From: Brevibacillus dissolubilis | GTDB lineage: Bacteria; Bacillota; Bacilli; Brevibacillales; Brevibacillaceae | DNA: 64,000 nucleotides | Direction: 5' to 3' | NCBI RefSeq assembly: GCF_006170445.1 | Contig: NZ_VCNA01000002.1 | Span: forward strand, 434,001-498,000 | In this document: piece after piece, positions 31,910 to 42,203 of the stretch | How the letters are laid out: each line of letters begins with the position of its first letter | Numbering within the stretch: the stretch's first letter is position 1 | Made by a program: the position numbers and the translations under genes | Notes under the pieces: model-generated | What the model was told of the DNA's origin: nothing | The model's input: only the letters and a program-made list of their open reading frames with translations | Databases searched by the model: none

Positions 31910-33508
31910 CTATTTATTGACGTTTTGTTTTTCCAGCTGGCGCAGCTCGATGCGGCGGATTTTGCCGGAAGTGGTCTTCGGCAGCTCCTCCATGAACTCG
32001 ATTTTGCGTGGGTATTTGTAAGGCGCGGTCAGGTTTTTCACGTGTTCCTGCAGTTCCTTGACCAGTTCATCTGATGGCGTGAACCCATTTTTGAGCACGA
32101 CAAATGCTTTTACGATGGCACCACGGTCTGGGTCTGGGCTGGCGACTGCGGCACACTCGGCGACCGCTTGGTGTTTGACCAGCGCGTCTTCGACCTCGAA
32201 CGGTCCGATGGTATAGCCGGACGAGATGATGATATCGTCGGAGCGGCCTTCGAACCAGATATAGCCGTCTTCGTCCATGCGGCCCTGGTCGCCGGTGACG
32301 TACCAGTTGCCACGGAAGGCGCGGGAGGTGCGTTCTGGATCATGCAGATATCCTCGGAAAAGTGCGACCATGTTGCGGTCGACCGCGATATCCCCCACTT
32401 CCCCTACCGGCAGCGGATTGCCTTCCTCGTCGATGATCGCGGTATTGACCACAGGGGATGGACGGCCCATGGAGCCTGGACGCGGTTCCATCCCGACAAA
32501 TGTACCGACCAGAAGCGTATTCTCCGTCTGACCGTAGCCGTCGCGTACAGTCAGGTTGAACACACGGCGGAAGGTGTCAATCACTTCACGGTTGAGCGGT
32601 TCACCTGCAGAGCAGGCGGAACGAAGTGCTTGCGGCTGGAACGTCTCCAGATTCGGCAGTTTGGCCAGATAGCGGTATTCAGTCGGTGTCGCGCAAAGCA
32701 CGCTGACCGGATATTTGGAGAGAATATTCATATAAGAAGCTGCGTCAAACTTGCCCTTGTAGACAAAGGCGGTTGCTCCACGGCCGATGGTGGAGACGAA
32801 TGGACTCCAGATCCATTTTGCCCAGCCTGGGCCTGCGGTTGCCCACACAAGGTCTTCTTCCTGCACGTCAAGCCAGTAAGTAGCCGCTACAGCGAGATGC
32901 GCATACGGCCAGCCGTGGACATGCATGACACCTTTTGGCCCACCGGTTGTCCCGGATGTATAAGAGAGGAAAGCTAATTCTTCAGAGCCTGTCTCAACAG
33001 GCGCAGCAATTTCGCTGTCCTCTGTCTGTTCTACCAATTCTTCTAAGGAAAGCCAGCCGTCCTGCTTGGCGCCAACCAGGACGTAATGTTCGACGGTCGG
33101 ACAAGAGGAGCGGATCGCTTCAACTTCACTGGTTACATGTTCAAAACCGATAATCGCTTTTGCTTCCGCATGCTTAACACGGTACTCGATATCTTTGCCA
33201 CGCAGCATTTCAGAACCTGGCATGACGACGACACCCATCCGGTTGAGCCCGAGGTAGATCGCATATGCATCCAAGCCGCGCGGTACCAGTACGATGACTT
33301 TGTCACCGCGGCCGATCCCCAGTCGATAGAGCGCAGCACTGATCCGGCCTGCATAGCGGGTCAATTCCGCATAGCTGGTGCGTGTCTCCTGACCGGCTTC
33401 ATCGAGCACCACCAAGGCGGTTTTATCCGGGTTTTGTTTGGCATAAGCCTCTACTTGTGCAGCAAAATTGTACTGTTCTGGCAGTTGCAGTGAAAATGAT
33501 TGTTCCAT
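31910..33508 (-). CDS. Acyl-CoA/acetyl-CoA synthetase-like AMP-forming ligase
   Basis: A 532-residue ANL-superfamily enzyme that activates a carboxylic acid to its acyl-CoA through an acyl-AMP. Motifs are the P-loop YTSGTTGGPKGVMH (~180), RDGYGQTENT (~330), the ATP/ribose motif WYVTGDQGRMDEDGY (~405) and the C-terminal lysine in PKTTSGKIRR (~520). The pattern resembles medium-chain or MACS-type synthetases (YtcI-like) more than classical acetate Acs, which is ~120 residues longer. It is monocistronic and separate from the fatty-acid operon at 44-53 kb. The substrate chain length is not deducible. Confidence 0.92.
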   Translation of the reverse strand: MEQSFSLQLPEQYNFAAQVEAYAKQNPDKTALVVLDEAGQETRTSYAELTRYAGRISAALYRLGIGRGDKVIVLVPRGLDAYAIYLGLNRMGVVVMPGSEMLRGKDIEYRVKHAEAKAIIGFEHVTSEVEAIRSSCPTVEHYVLVGAKQDGWLSLEELVEQTEDSEIAAPVETGSEELAFLSYTSGTTGGPKGVMHVHGWPYAHLAVAATYWLDVQEEDLVWATAGPGWAKWIWSPFVSTIGRGATAFVYKGKFDAASYMNILSKYPVSVLCATPTEYRYLAKLPNLETFQPQALRSACSAGEPLNREVIDTFRRVFNLTVRDGYGQTENTLLVGTFVGMEPRPGSMGRPSPVVNTAIIDEEGNPLPVGEVGDIAVDRNMVALFRGYLHDPERTSRAFRGNWYVTGDQGRMDEDGYIWFEGRSDDIIISSGYTIGPFEVEDALVKHQAVAECAAVASPDPDRGAIVKAFVVLKNGFTPSDELVKELQEHVKNLTAPYKYPRKIEFMEELPKTTSGKIRRIELRQLEKQNVNK

Positions 33509-33669
33509 CTTTTTCTCTCCCCTTCCATACTGGCTGACAATCTGTTTGCGATTGGGTAAGAACCCACATTTTTGATTATACTATCTTTTTGTATGCGTTT
33601 TCACCAAAAAATAAATTAATATTTTGACGATTAACACCATTATTATTTTTCCCTAACAGACATTGCTGA

Positions 33670-33697
33670 TTGACAAGCTTCAACACGCTGATATATT
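33670..33697 (+). promoter_or_regulatory. SigA-type promoter of the lysine-riboswitch transcript
   Basis: A perfect TTGACA (33670-33675) is followed by 16 bases and TATATT (33692-33697), ~45 bases upstream of the aptamer. Confidence 0.75.
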
Positions 33698-33743
33698 CTA
33701 AGCATTGTTGATAGCTCAAAAAAATTGCATATGTTCAAAATCC

Positions 33744-33956
33744 TCATCCGTATCCAGGTGAGGTAGAGGTTGCGATGGATCAAGAGTACCGGACAGAAGT
33801 CTTGTGGGACTAATGAAGTCTACGGGAAAGGGATCATCGCCGAAGCGGTAAGTGCCACAGACGCTTACACGCTGGGTCTGCATCGAACAGGTGCAGGACT
33901 GTCACAAGTCTGCGGGCTTGTGAAGCGCTATCGAAGCATGTGGGTACTCGGATGGG
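33744..33956 (+). promoter_or_regulatory. Lysine riboswitch (L-box)
   Basis: The L-box conserved blocks appear in order: GAGGTAGAGGTTGCGA, AGAGTACC, GAAGTC, GGGAAAGGGATCATCGCCGAAG, GCTGGGTCTGC and GGACTGTCA. The P1 arms ATCCG and CGGAT close the structure at each end. It precedes an APC-type permease by ~110 bases, with a terminator between. Lysine binding should favour termination. Confidence 0.92.
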
Positions 33957-33973
33957 TTTCTTTTGTTATAAGA

Positions 33974-34008
33974 GACGCCGTGCGATCATTCGTTCACTGC
34001 GTTTTTTT
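33974..34008 (+). terminator. Terminator of the lysine riboswitch
   Basis: GACGCCGTGCGA-TCAT-TCGTTCACTGCGT forms an imperfect stem followed by TTTTTT, directly upstream of the permease ribosome site. Confidence 0.7.
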
Positions 34009-34065
34009 ATTTACCCTTATATTTTCGTATGGTAAAGCATTACCATGATAGGAGGACTTATTCTT

Positions 34066-35496
34066 ATGAATCAAAAATCTTGGGGTTTCTGGCTATTGAC
34101 CGCATTTGTGGTCGGTAACATGGTGGGTTCGGGGATTTTTATGCTCCCAAGCTCCCTCGCCAACACAGCAAGTCCGCTCGGCGTGACGCTGGCGTGGCTG
34201 TTGACTGGTTTTGGTGTATTGATGATCGCGCTGGTGTTTGGTAACCTCTCCGTGCGCCGTCCTGATTTGACCGCCGGGCCGCAAGCTTATGCGAAGGCAC
34301 TCTTCTCATCGCCTCGCGCCGGAAATGTCTCCGGTTTTAGTATGGTGTGGGGCTACTGGGTAGCCAACTGGGCTGGGAACGTCGCGATTATTACGACCTT
34401 TGCCGGCTATCTCTCCACCTTCTTCCCGATCATGAAAAATGAAGCTGTGCTCACCACCATTGGCAGCTTTGATCTGGAAGTCGGCAAATTAACAACCTTC
34501 CTCGTCTGCTCTGCCCTGCTCTGGGGTACGCATGCGATTATCAACCAAGGCGTGAGCGGTGCAGGTAAATTGAACTTTATCGCAACTGCTACCAAAGTTA
34601 TCGGTTTTGCTCTGTTTATCGTAGCGGCTGTCTTTGCCTTTGACTCTGCCAATCTGGTTCCGTTCTACAACGATGTCGAAGTGGATGGTGCTACAGAAGG
34701 TCTGTTGAGCCAAGTCAATCTGGCTGCGATCTCTACTCTTTGGGCGTTTGTCGGGATTGAGTCTGCGGTCGTGCTCTCTGGCCGTGCCCGTTCCCAACGC
34801 GATGTAAAAATGGCGACCATCGTGGGGCTGTTGGTTGCGCTTGCAATCTATATCGGGATTACGCTTCTGACCATGGGTGTTCTGCCACAGGACGCTTTGA
34901 AAGCATCAGACAAACCGCTTGTTGACGCTCTGTCTATGATTATTGGTGATTCCGGTGCGACAATCATGGCGCTCTTGGCGATTACCTCTCTCGTTGGTTC
35001 TACCATCGGTTGGATTCTGATGAGTGCGGAAGTACCGTATCAAGCGGCTCTGACTGGTACGTTCCCTGCTTATTTTGGCAAACTCAACAAAAACGGCAGT
35101 CCGACCCGTTCCCTGACCGTAACCAACTTCATGTCTCAATTGTTCATCTTCTCCACCATCTCCGGTACGATTGCAGAAGCGTTTGACTTCGTAATCTTCG
35201 TCGCTACCTTGGCGTATCTGATCCCGTATTTGGTCTCTGCGGTGTACCAAGTGAAGCTGGTGGCAACCGGTGAGACGTATGCAGGTCAAGGTGCTCAACG
35301 TGTGATTGATGGTGTGATTGCTTTGATCGCACTTGGTTACTCGTTGTGGGTCATCAGAACAGGTACGTCTGATATGAAAACGTTCCTGTTCGGTATTGGG
35401 TTGTTCCTCGTAGGCTTCGTGCTGTATCCATTTATGGTGAAGCGCAATGCTGATGCGGTGCCTCCTGTGGATTCTGGTGTGGTACCGAAGGCGTAG
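34066..35496 (+). CDS. Lysine-regulated APC-family basic amino acid transporter (YvsH/ArcD-like)
   Basis: A 476-residue membrane protein with about twelve to thirteen helices. The first helix carries the substrate signature GNMVGSGIFMLPSSLA (~17-32). Other marks are FVGIESAVVLSGRAR (TM6 region, ~226-240) and TSLVGSTIGWILMSAEVPYQA. The family is the basic amino acid antiporter/permease branch that includes ArcD, LysI and Bacillus YvsH. The lysine riboswitch makes lysine the likely substrate, or lysine exchange for another cation. ATG 34066 follows GGAGGACTTATTCTT; the earlier ATG at 34045 contains that site. Single-gene unit with terminator. Confidence 0.92.
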   Translation: MNQKSWGFWLLTAFVVGNMVGSGIFMLPSSLANTASPLGVTLAWLLTGFGVLMIALVFGNLSVRRPDLTAGPQAYAKALFSSPRAGNVSGFSMVWGYWVANWAGNVAIITTFAGYLSTFFPIMKNEAVLTTIGSFDLEVGKLTTFLVCSALLWGTHAIINQGVSGAGKLNFIATATKVIGFALFIVAAVFAFDSANLVPFYNDVEVDGATEGLLSQVNLAAISTLWAFVGIESAVVLSGRARSQRDVKMATIVGLLVALAIYIGITLLTMGVLPQDALKASDKPLVDALSMIIGDSGATIMALLAITSLVGSTIGWILMSAEVPYQAALTGTFPAYFGKLNKNGSPTRSLTVTNFMSQLFIFSTISGTIAEAFDFVIFVATLAYLIPYLVSAVYQVKLVATGETYAGQGAQRVIDGVIALIALGYSLWVIRTGTSDMKTFLFGIGLFLVGFVLYPFMVKRNADAVPPVDSGVVPKA

Positions 35497-35515
35497 TCGT
35501 TTGCTTACAAAAATA

Positions 35516-35562
35516 GCTCCCTTCTGGTCGGCCTGATTGGTCGGTTGGAAGGGAGTTTTTTT
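35516..35562 (+). terminator. Rho-independent terminator of the lysine permease gene
   Basis: GCTCCCTTC and GAAGGGAG form a stem around a loop with repeated GGTCGG, followed by TTTTTTT. Confidence 0.8.
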
Positions 35563-35590
35563 GTATATCTTAGGGTACTTTTTGGGGGAT

Positions 35591-35826
35591 GAGAGAGAAG
35601 GCGACTTTCCATCTGGTCGCCTTGTTAGATTCCCTTCGTGAGAAGAGGGACTGTCCGCTGCGAGAAAAGGCATGGCTAAGTGCGGGGCAAAAACATCTGG
35701 GTTACTCAAGGAGTGAGACTGTTTGCCCCTGAGCGGATACAGGGGGGTTATACGCCATGCCTTTTCTCTTCGCTAGGTGGGGGAACCTAAAGAGGCTTCC
35801 AGCTGAAAAGTCGCCTTCTCTCTTCC
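35591..35826. repeat. Nested palindromic intergenic element, copy B
   Basis: This lies in the gene-free gap between the permease terminator and the SnoaL-like gene. The outer arms are GAGAGAAGGCGACTTT at 35593-35608 and its exact complement at 35807-35822. The inner arms are GAGAAAAGGCATGGC at 35662-35676 and its exact complement at 35754-35768. The core TGTCCGCTGCGAGAAAAG (35652-35669) is identical to copy A (30488-30505). Between the two copies the inner stem changes from GCAAGGGC to GGCATGGC, and the complementary arm changes to match. Flanks have CGGGG-C/A-AAAAA and GGGTT in both copies. Confidence 0.85.
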
Positions 35827-35892
35827 AGCCATAGTGGAGCCCACATACAAAAAAACTTTGTTTTGGACCAACTGATGAGGTCGGTCCAATGT

Positions 35893-36354
35893 TCATTTAG
35901 AGTCTCCCTTTACCACCTCACTCAACTCGGCTGTCATCTGCTCCACTAACTCCGGTCTGCCGTGAAACTGTGCCGGGGTATTCTGAAAAAGCTGGATCTG
36001 CCAGCTCCCCTCTTTTTGCACTGCGATGAGGGTCTGGTGGGCGTTGACGTTGGGGTTGAGCTCTGACTGTCCGGGGGGAATCATACCTGCGATGGCCCGT
36101 AGCATGACAGCATCTGAACCAATCAGCCGGATTCCTTTTACTTTGGTTACAAAGGGGGCAGTCGGATGGTTTTCAAAGATGGGATGGACGTGTGAAAAGA
36201 TATCCTCTGGTCCAATCGCCTGACTCCCGTCGAAGCCGATCATCTCGCCATCTGCTGCGAAAAGATCAGCCATGGCACGAGCATTGCGGTTGTTCCATGC
36301 ATGTATGAGCTGTTGATACAGCGCCTGAACGGCTTTTTCGGCTAAAGCATTCAT
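35893..36354 (-). CDS. SgcJ/EcaC-type SnoaL-like protein
   Basis: A 153-residue cytosolic alpha+beta-barrel (NTF2-like) protein. The family pattern is IHAWNNRNARAMADLFAADGEMIGFDGSQ (~16-44, hydrophobic pocket), HVHPIFENHPTAPFVTKVKGIR and HQTLIAVQKEGSWQIQLFQNTPAQFHGRP. SgcJ/EcaC members are small ligand-binding or hydrolytic proteins, mostly of unknown substrate. ATG 36354 follows a weak GGAGGATC. It sits next to palindromic element B and is monocistronic. Confidence 0.85.
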   Translation of the reverse strand: MNALAEKAVQALYQQLIHAWNNRNARAMADLFAADGEMIGFDGSQAIGPEDIFSHVHPIFENHPTAPFVTKVKGIRLIGSDAVMLRAIAGMIPPGQSELNPNVNAHQTLIAVQKEGSWQIQLFQNTPAQFHGRPELVEQMTAELSEVVKGDSK

Positions 36355-36463
36355 TCTATTGATCCTCCCTTTTATATACCCTGAGATTTATGGTAAAGTA
36401 TCCCATGTAGTAGTATACCTGCGAAAAATCTATATGACCACCATACCAAGGAGGCCCTCCCCT

Positions 36464-36787
36464 ATGTCAACCGCCGTATATGCGATCGCTCTATACCGCC
36501 CGCACGCTGGGCAGGAACAGGCTTTGATGGAAACCTTGAAGACTCACATCCCGACACTTCGCCGTGAAAATCTCATCACCGACCGCGAAGCCGTCAAGCT
36601 TCAGGCGGCAGATGGGACGATAATAGAGATGTTTGAATGGAGGTCTGTCGAAGCCAAGGATGCGGCTCACACGTCCCCTGCAGTGATGGGGATTTGGGAA
36701 AAGATGATGGAAGTCGCGGAGATGACCAGTCTGTCGACGTTGGCTGAAGCGGGTAGACCATTCCCTACTTTTACTCCGATTGAATAG
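36464..36787 (+). CDS. Antibiotic-biosynthesis-monooxygenase-like (ABM) small protein
   Basis: A 107-residue ferredoxin-like alpha/beta protein. It opens with VYAIALYRPHAGQEQALMETL and has FEWRSVEAKDAAHTSPAVMGIWEKM in the middle, the layout of ABM/dimeric alpha-beta barrel proteins. ATG 36464 follows AAGGAGG; a longer frame starting at 36359 lacks a ribosome site. Members often act as small oxygenases or stress proteins. The function here is unknown. Confidence 0.78.
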   Translation: MSTAVYAIALYRPHAGQEQALMETLKTHIPTLRRENLITDREAVKLQAADGTIIEMFEWRSVEAKDAAHTSPAVMGIWEKMMEVAEMTSLSTLAEAGRPFPTFTPIE

Positions 36788-36815
36788 TAGTGTGGATACA
36801 TACTCGTAAAAAGCG

Positions 36816-36871
36816 AAAACTCCCTTTTTTGCGGTACTTCACATCGAGTACGCATAAGAAGGGAGTTTTTC
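36816..36871. terminator. Bidirectional terminator with double stem
   Basis: GAAAACTCCCTT/AAGGGAGTTTTT encloses a second stem GCGGTACT/AGTACGC, between convergent genes. Confidence 0.85.
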
Positions 36872-36937
36872 TCTTTCATTTTATTTTCGGTGTTTTCGGC
36901 GATTGATGCTTGTTCTTCTTATAAGCTTCTTGTCCCG

Positions 36938-38379
<1,442 letters not shown>

Positions 38380-38517
38380 CTATAAGACCCCTCTCGGATG
38401 TAAACATGCGGTTATGCACAACTTCGCCCACTCGCAAAAAAGAAGTGGGCGTAAGAAGTACGACTATTATACTAAAGTTTGCGCGTAAGAGAAAGTCAAT
38501 ATGTCGGCTGGGAGTGT

Positions 38518-39735
38518 TTACTCGTAGCGAAGGGCGTCGATTGGCTTGAGGCTGGCTGCTTTTCGCGCTGGATAGACTCCGAAGACGACCCCGACCAGCA
38601 TCGAGGAAAGGAATGCATACAGCATCGGTTCCACGCTAAGCGAAGTGGCAATCCCCGCAAAGCTGGTCAGCAGCTTGGACATCAGGATGCCGATTAAGAC
38701 CCCGGCGATCCCTCCCAACAAACAGAGTGTCACCGATTCAATTAAAAACTGCTGCATGATATCCCGGCGCGTCGCACCAATCGCTTTGCGAATCCCGATC
38801 TCGCGGGTGCGCTCTGTGACGGAGACCAGCATGATGTTCATGATTCCGATCCCGCCGACCACAAGCGAGATGGCGGCGATCCCAGACAGCAGGGTAGTCA
38901 TCACACTGGTGACCCCTTGGGCGGTACTGAGGATATCGGATTGCGAACGGATCTGGAAGTCATTGTCTTGGCTTGGTTTGAGACCGTGCTCAGCCCGAAG
39001 CGTATTCTGTATATCGAATTGGGCCTGGAGCATGTTGTCCGCAGATTTGGCCGAGACATAGATCGTCCCTACATTAGGCCTGCCGATCAGGCGATTCATG
39101 GCGGTTGTGATCGGCACGACGATTTTGTCATCGTTATTGGTCATTCCGCTGCTGCCCTGACTTTTCAGCACACCGATGACCTCAAACGGGATTTGGTTGA
39201 TCTGGATCGTCTCCCCAATCGGATTGGCATAATAGCTGCCGAACAGGCTGTTGACCACCTCAGGACCAACCACAGCCACATTGGACTTGCCCTCCACTTC
39301 AAACCGGTTGAAAAACCGTCCTTGCTGTACCTCGACATTGCGTACGTCTGGGTAGGCTTCGGTCGTCCCTTCCAGACTGGTCGAGTAGTTGTTGTTATGC
39401 CAGACGACCTGCCCACGAGTATTGACGCTTGGAGCCACACCTGCAACAGAGCTTTGTTGGCTGATCGCAACGGCATCCTCCAGGTTCAATGACTGCATCG
39501 AGCCTGCGCCCAGACTGATATTACCCTGCCTCGCCTGCCCGGAGGTGACGATCAACAGGTTACTGCCTAAGCCGTTGATCTGCGAGGCGACATTGGCAGA
39601 TGCCCCCTCCCCGATCGACACCATCGTAATCACCGCAGAGACCCCGATGATAATCCCCAGCATCGTCAGAAAAGAACGCAAGGTATTGGTCTTGATACTG
39701 CGAAATGAGATACGCACACATTCTAAAAAATTCAT
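38518..39735 (-). CDS. MacB/FtsX-type ABC transporter permease
   Basis: A 405-residue membrane protein. TM1 (~20-45) carries [17 protein letters not shown] large extracytoplasmic MacB-PCD domain (~50-265) follows. The three C-terminal helices include the FtsX signature [30 protein letters not shown] (~295-325). It overlaps the ATPase gene by ATGA and is the last gene of the RR-HK-adaptor-ATPase-permease operon. MacAB-like systems in Gram-positive bacteria export peptides or antibiotics, or act in resistance to them. The substrate is unknown. Confidence 0.93.
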   Translation of the reverse strand: MNFLECVRISFRSIKTNTLRSFLTMLGIIIGVSAVITMVSIGEGASANVASQINGLGSNLLIVTSGQARQGNISLGAGSMQSLNLEDAVAISQQSSVAGVAPSVNTRGQVVWHNNNYSTSLEGTTEAYPDVRNVEVQQGRFFNRFEVEGKSNVAVVGPEVVNSLFGSYYANPIGETIQINQIPFEVIGVLKSQGSSGMTNNDDKIVVPITTAMNRLIGRPNVGTIYVSAKSADNMLQAQFDIQNTLRAEHGLKPSQDNDFQIRSQSDILSTAQGVTSVMTTLLSGIAAISLVVGGIGIMNIMLVSVTERTREIGIRKAIGATRRDIMQQFLIESVTLCLLGGIAGVLIGILMSKLLTSFAGIATSLSVEPMLYAFLSSMLVGVVFGVYPARKAASLKPIDALRYE

Positions 39736-40460
39736 AGCTCCACTTCCTCTAGCTTCGCGCTTCTTCGGTGAGAAACCGATTCATTGGATACAATCTGCCC
39801 GTCGCGGAACATCACGACCCGTTTGGCATATTCCGAAATATCCGGCTCATGGGTGACCAAAATGATCGTTTTCCCCTCTTCGTTCAGCTTTTGAAAAATC
39901 CCCATGATCTCGATGCTCGTCTTCGTGTCCAGCGCACCTGTCGGCTCATCCGCCAGCAGAATGACCGGATCATTCACTAGTGCTCTGGCAATCGACACGC
40001 GCTGTTGCTGACCGCCTGACAGCTCATTGGGCTTGTTGTGAAGACGCTGTCCGAGTCCTACACTCTCCAAAGCCCGGATCGCCCGCTCCCGACGTTCTTT
40101 TGCCGGGATACCAGCGTAGAGCAGTGGCAGCTCGACATTCTCGACCGCACTGGTACGGGGCAGCAGATTAAAGTTTTGAAACACAAAGCCGATCTTACGG
40201 TTGCGGATGGCAGCCAGCTCATCGTCGCTTGCCTCGGAGATCGGATGCCCGTCCAGATAAAACTCCCCGGAGCTTGGTTTGTCTAAGCAGCCAATTACAT
40301 TCATCATCGAAGATTTGCCGGAACCAGACGGACCCATGATCGCGGTGAAATCCCCCTCTTCCATCTCCAGGTTGACACCACGCAGGGCATGAATCTCCTG
40401 ATCACCGATCTGATAGGTTTTTTTCAGCTCTTGGATGCGGATCACCGATTGTCTCTTCAT
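39732..40460 (-). CDS. MacB/LolD-type ABC transporter ATP-binding protein
   Basis: A 242-residue ATPase with Walker [13 protein letters not shown] (~43), Q-loop VFQNFNLLP, signature [15 protein letters not shown] (~143), Walker [13 protein letters not shown] and H-loop VTHEPD. ATG 40460 is preferred, with AGAGGGAACT upstream; a longer frame to 40520 runs into the adaptor gene. It begins four bases after the adaptor stop and overlaps the permease gene, so the three subunits are co-translated. Confidence 0.95.
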   Translation of the reverse strand: MKRQSVIRIQELKKTYQIGDQEIHALRGVNLEMEEGDFTAIMGPSGSGKSSMMNVIGCLDKPSSGEFYLDGHPISEASDDELAAIRNRKIGFVFQNFNLLPRTSAVENVELPLLYAGIPAKERRERAIRALESVGLGQRLHNKPNELSGGQQQRVSIARALVNDPVILLADEPTGALDTKTSIEIMGIFQKLNEEGKTIILVTHEPDISEYAKRVVMFRDGQIVSNESVSHRRSAKLEEVEL

Positions 40461-40464
40461 ACGA

Positions 40465-42060
40465 TCAGTTCCCTCTCGTTCCACGGGTCTGACCTGTGCC
40501 GCCGAAGCCGCCGCCTGCACCCATTCCCGGTGGCATGCCGCCCATACCTGGCATCATCCCTCCGCCATTCGTTCCGGTTTGGGTGGAACGGTTCGCCATC
40601 GAAATGATGATCTGGTCGCCTTCTTTGAGCCCGGAGGTGACCTCTACCACTCTGGAGTTATAGTAGCCGATGGTGATTGGGACAAAACGGCCAGCCGATG
40701 CGCCTTGGGCCTGATTTTGACCTTGGCCTGATGCTTGACCTTGTGCTTGACCTTGTCCTTGCGCTTGGCCCTGTGCCTGATCTTGGGCTTCACCCTGACC
40801 GTTAGCGACAAAGACCCCGTCCTTGCCGTTTTGACTCTTCAGCGCGGCGGTTGGGATGACGAGCACATTTTTGTGAGTGCCGATCTCAATCGTTACATTG
40901 GTGGACATGCCTGATTTTAAGAGACGTTCTGAATTGTTCACCGACAGCAGCACACTATAGGTCGTCACACCAGAGTCGGTGCTCGCTTCCGGATAGATCA
41001 GACGGACTTGGCCCCTGAATTCTTTATCCGTATAGGTACTGGTCGTAATCTTGACGTTCTGCCCCACCTTCACTTTGCCGATATCGCTCTCATTTACCTG
41101 TGCCATGACTTCAAGGTCGGCTGCGTGAGAGTTATCCATCGTGATGAACGGCTTGTTCGGTACCTCGCCCTCGTGGCCGTCGATGGAGAGGATGACACCG
41201 TCCATCGGGGCACGCAGGGTCAGATTAGCCAATGCCAGCTTTTGCTGCTCCACTTCTGCTTTCGCTTTTTCCACATCGGCGGTGGCAGACAGGATGGCAG
41301 AGCCTTCCGCAGATGCCTTGGCTTCGTTCATTTGAGCCACGGCGGTATCATAAGAGGCCTGCGCCTGCTCCAGACTGTTTTTGGTCTGACCCACTGTCTG
41401 ATTGTATTGCAATATGGCATTCTCATAATCCATCTGGGCTTGATCCAGATTGGATTTAGCCTGATCGAACTCGCTTTGGGAGATCACACCCGCCTCAAAC
41501 AGAGATTGCTGAGAACTAAACGTCTTTTTTGCCTGATCAAGGTCAGCTTTAGCCTGCACCTGCTGGTTATAGGCTTTTTTATCATCATAGGAGTTCTTCG
41601 CGGTCTCCAGGGAAGCTTTCGCTTTATTGACGCTGGCCTGAAGGATTTTCAGCTGGTCGGCGCTGACCGATTCTTTTGCCTCCGATAGTTTTGCCTGAGC
41701 TGTCAGTAGATTCGCTTCGGCATTTTTCAGCTGGATCTTGGCATCGGCGTCATTGAGCGTCGCCAAGATCTGACCTGCTTTTACCTGATCCCCGATCTTT
41801 ACTTTGATCGACGTGATATTTTGGGTGGACTCTGAAAAGGACAAGGTGACCTTTTTGGAGGCCTGTACCGTTCCTGAGGCAGATACGCTCTCGGTCACAT
41901 CGCCCCGTTCTACCTTTCTAAGTTGCACCACAGCAGAGGCCGTCTGTGTTGCCGTCATTTTTTCATAGGCGTAGACACCTGAGCCGCACAATAATAGGCC
42001 GGCAAGTGAGAAAATAACGATTTTCTTCGTTTTCCCCTTACCTTTGCGTACTTCCGACAT
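40465..42060 (-). CDS. HlyD/MacA-family efflux adaptor with Gln/Gly-rich insertion
   Basis: A 531-residue membrane-fusion-type protein. It has an N-terminal anchor helix ([19 protein letters not shown], ~14-32), a lipoyl-like half ([10 protein letters not shown]...), a long alpha-helical hairpin rich in Ala/Gln/Lys heptads (~115-275) and the second lipoyl and beta-barrel parts ([14 protein letters not shown]). In the barrel region a low-complexity stretch of QAQGQ-type repeats (~425-455) interrupts the fold, and the C terminus is a Gly/Met-rich tail ([10 protein letters not shown] and on). The normal MacA-like length is ~380-450. ATG 42060 follows GGAGGGT. It links ATPase/permease to export across the wall. 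Confidence 0.92.
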   Translation of the reverse strand: MSEVRKGKGKTKKIVIFSLAGLLLCGSGVYAYEKMTATQTASAVVQLRKVERGDVTESVSASGTVQASKKVTLSFSESTQNITSIKVKIGDQVKAGQILATLNDADAKIQLKNAEANLLTAQAKLSEAKESVSADQLKILQASVNKAKASLETAKNSYDDKKAYNQQVQAKADLDQAKKTFSSQQSLFEAGVISQSEFDQAKSNLDQAQMDYENAILQYNQTVGQTKNSLEQAQASYDTAVAQMNEAKASAEGSAILSATADVEKAKAEVEQQKLALANLTLRAPMDGVILSIDGHEGEVPNKPFITMDNSHAADLEVMAQVNESDIGKVKVGQNVKITTSTYTDKEFRGQVRLIYPEASTDSGVTTYSVLLSVNNSERLLKSGMSTNVTIEIGTHKNVLVIPTAALKSQNGKDGVFVANGQGEAQDQAQGQAQGQGQAQGQASGQGQNQAQGASAGRFVPITIGYYNSRVVEVTSGLKEGDQIIISMANRSTQTGTNGGGMMPGMGGMPPGMGAGGGFGGTGQTRGTRGN

Positions 42061-42168
42061 AACCAATACCCTCCATACCATCCATATTTGCTTATCGAGT
42101 AAAGCTTGTTAGGTTCGATGATACGTCGGGAATGTGTCGGGAGGATGTCAAAGGAGACGTGAACAGAA

Positions 42169-42203
42169 CAAAAACCCCGCGATTATTTGGGCAATCGCAG
42201 GGT
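42169..42203 (-). terminator. Terminator overlapping the histidine kinase 3' end
   Basis: On the - strand CCCTGCGATT-GCCCAAAT-AATCGCGGGG is followed by TTTTTG. The kinase stop codon lies in the hairpin, so the efflux genes downstream may be partly insulated from the two-component genes. Confidence 0.75.

Noticed and set aside
33770-34048. 92-codon + strand frame before the lysine permease
   Set aside because: It lies within the lysine riboswitch aptamer and terminator, whose conserved RNA blocks explain the sequence better.
35702-35896. 64-codon - strand frame over palindromic element B
   Set aside because: Falls within the inverted repeat and lacks a start signal; explained by the element itself.
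38425-38451. Hairpin CGCCCACT/AGTGGGCG between mnmA and the MacB-like permease
   Set aside because: No T run follows on either strand, so it is not a convincing terminator; left unassigned.
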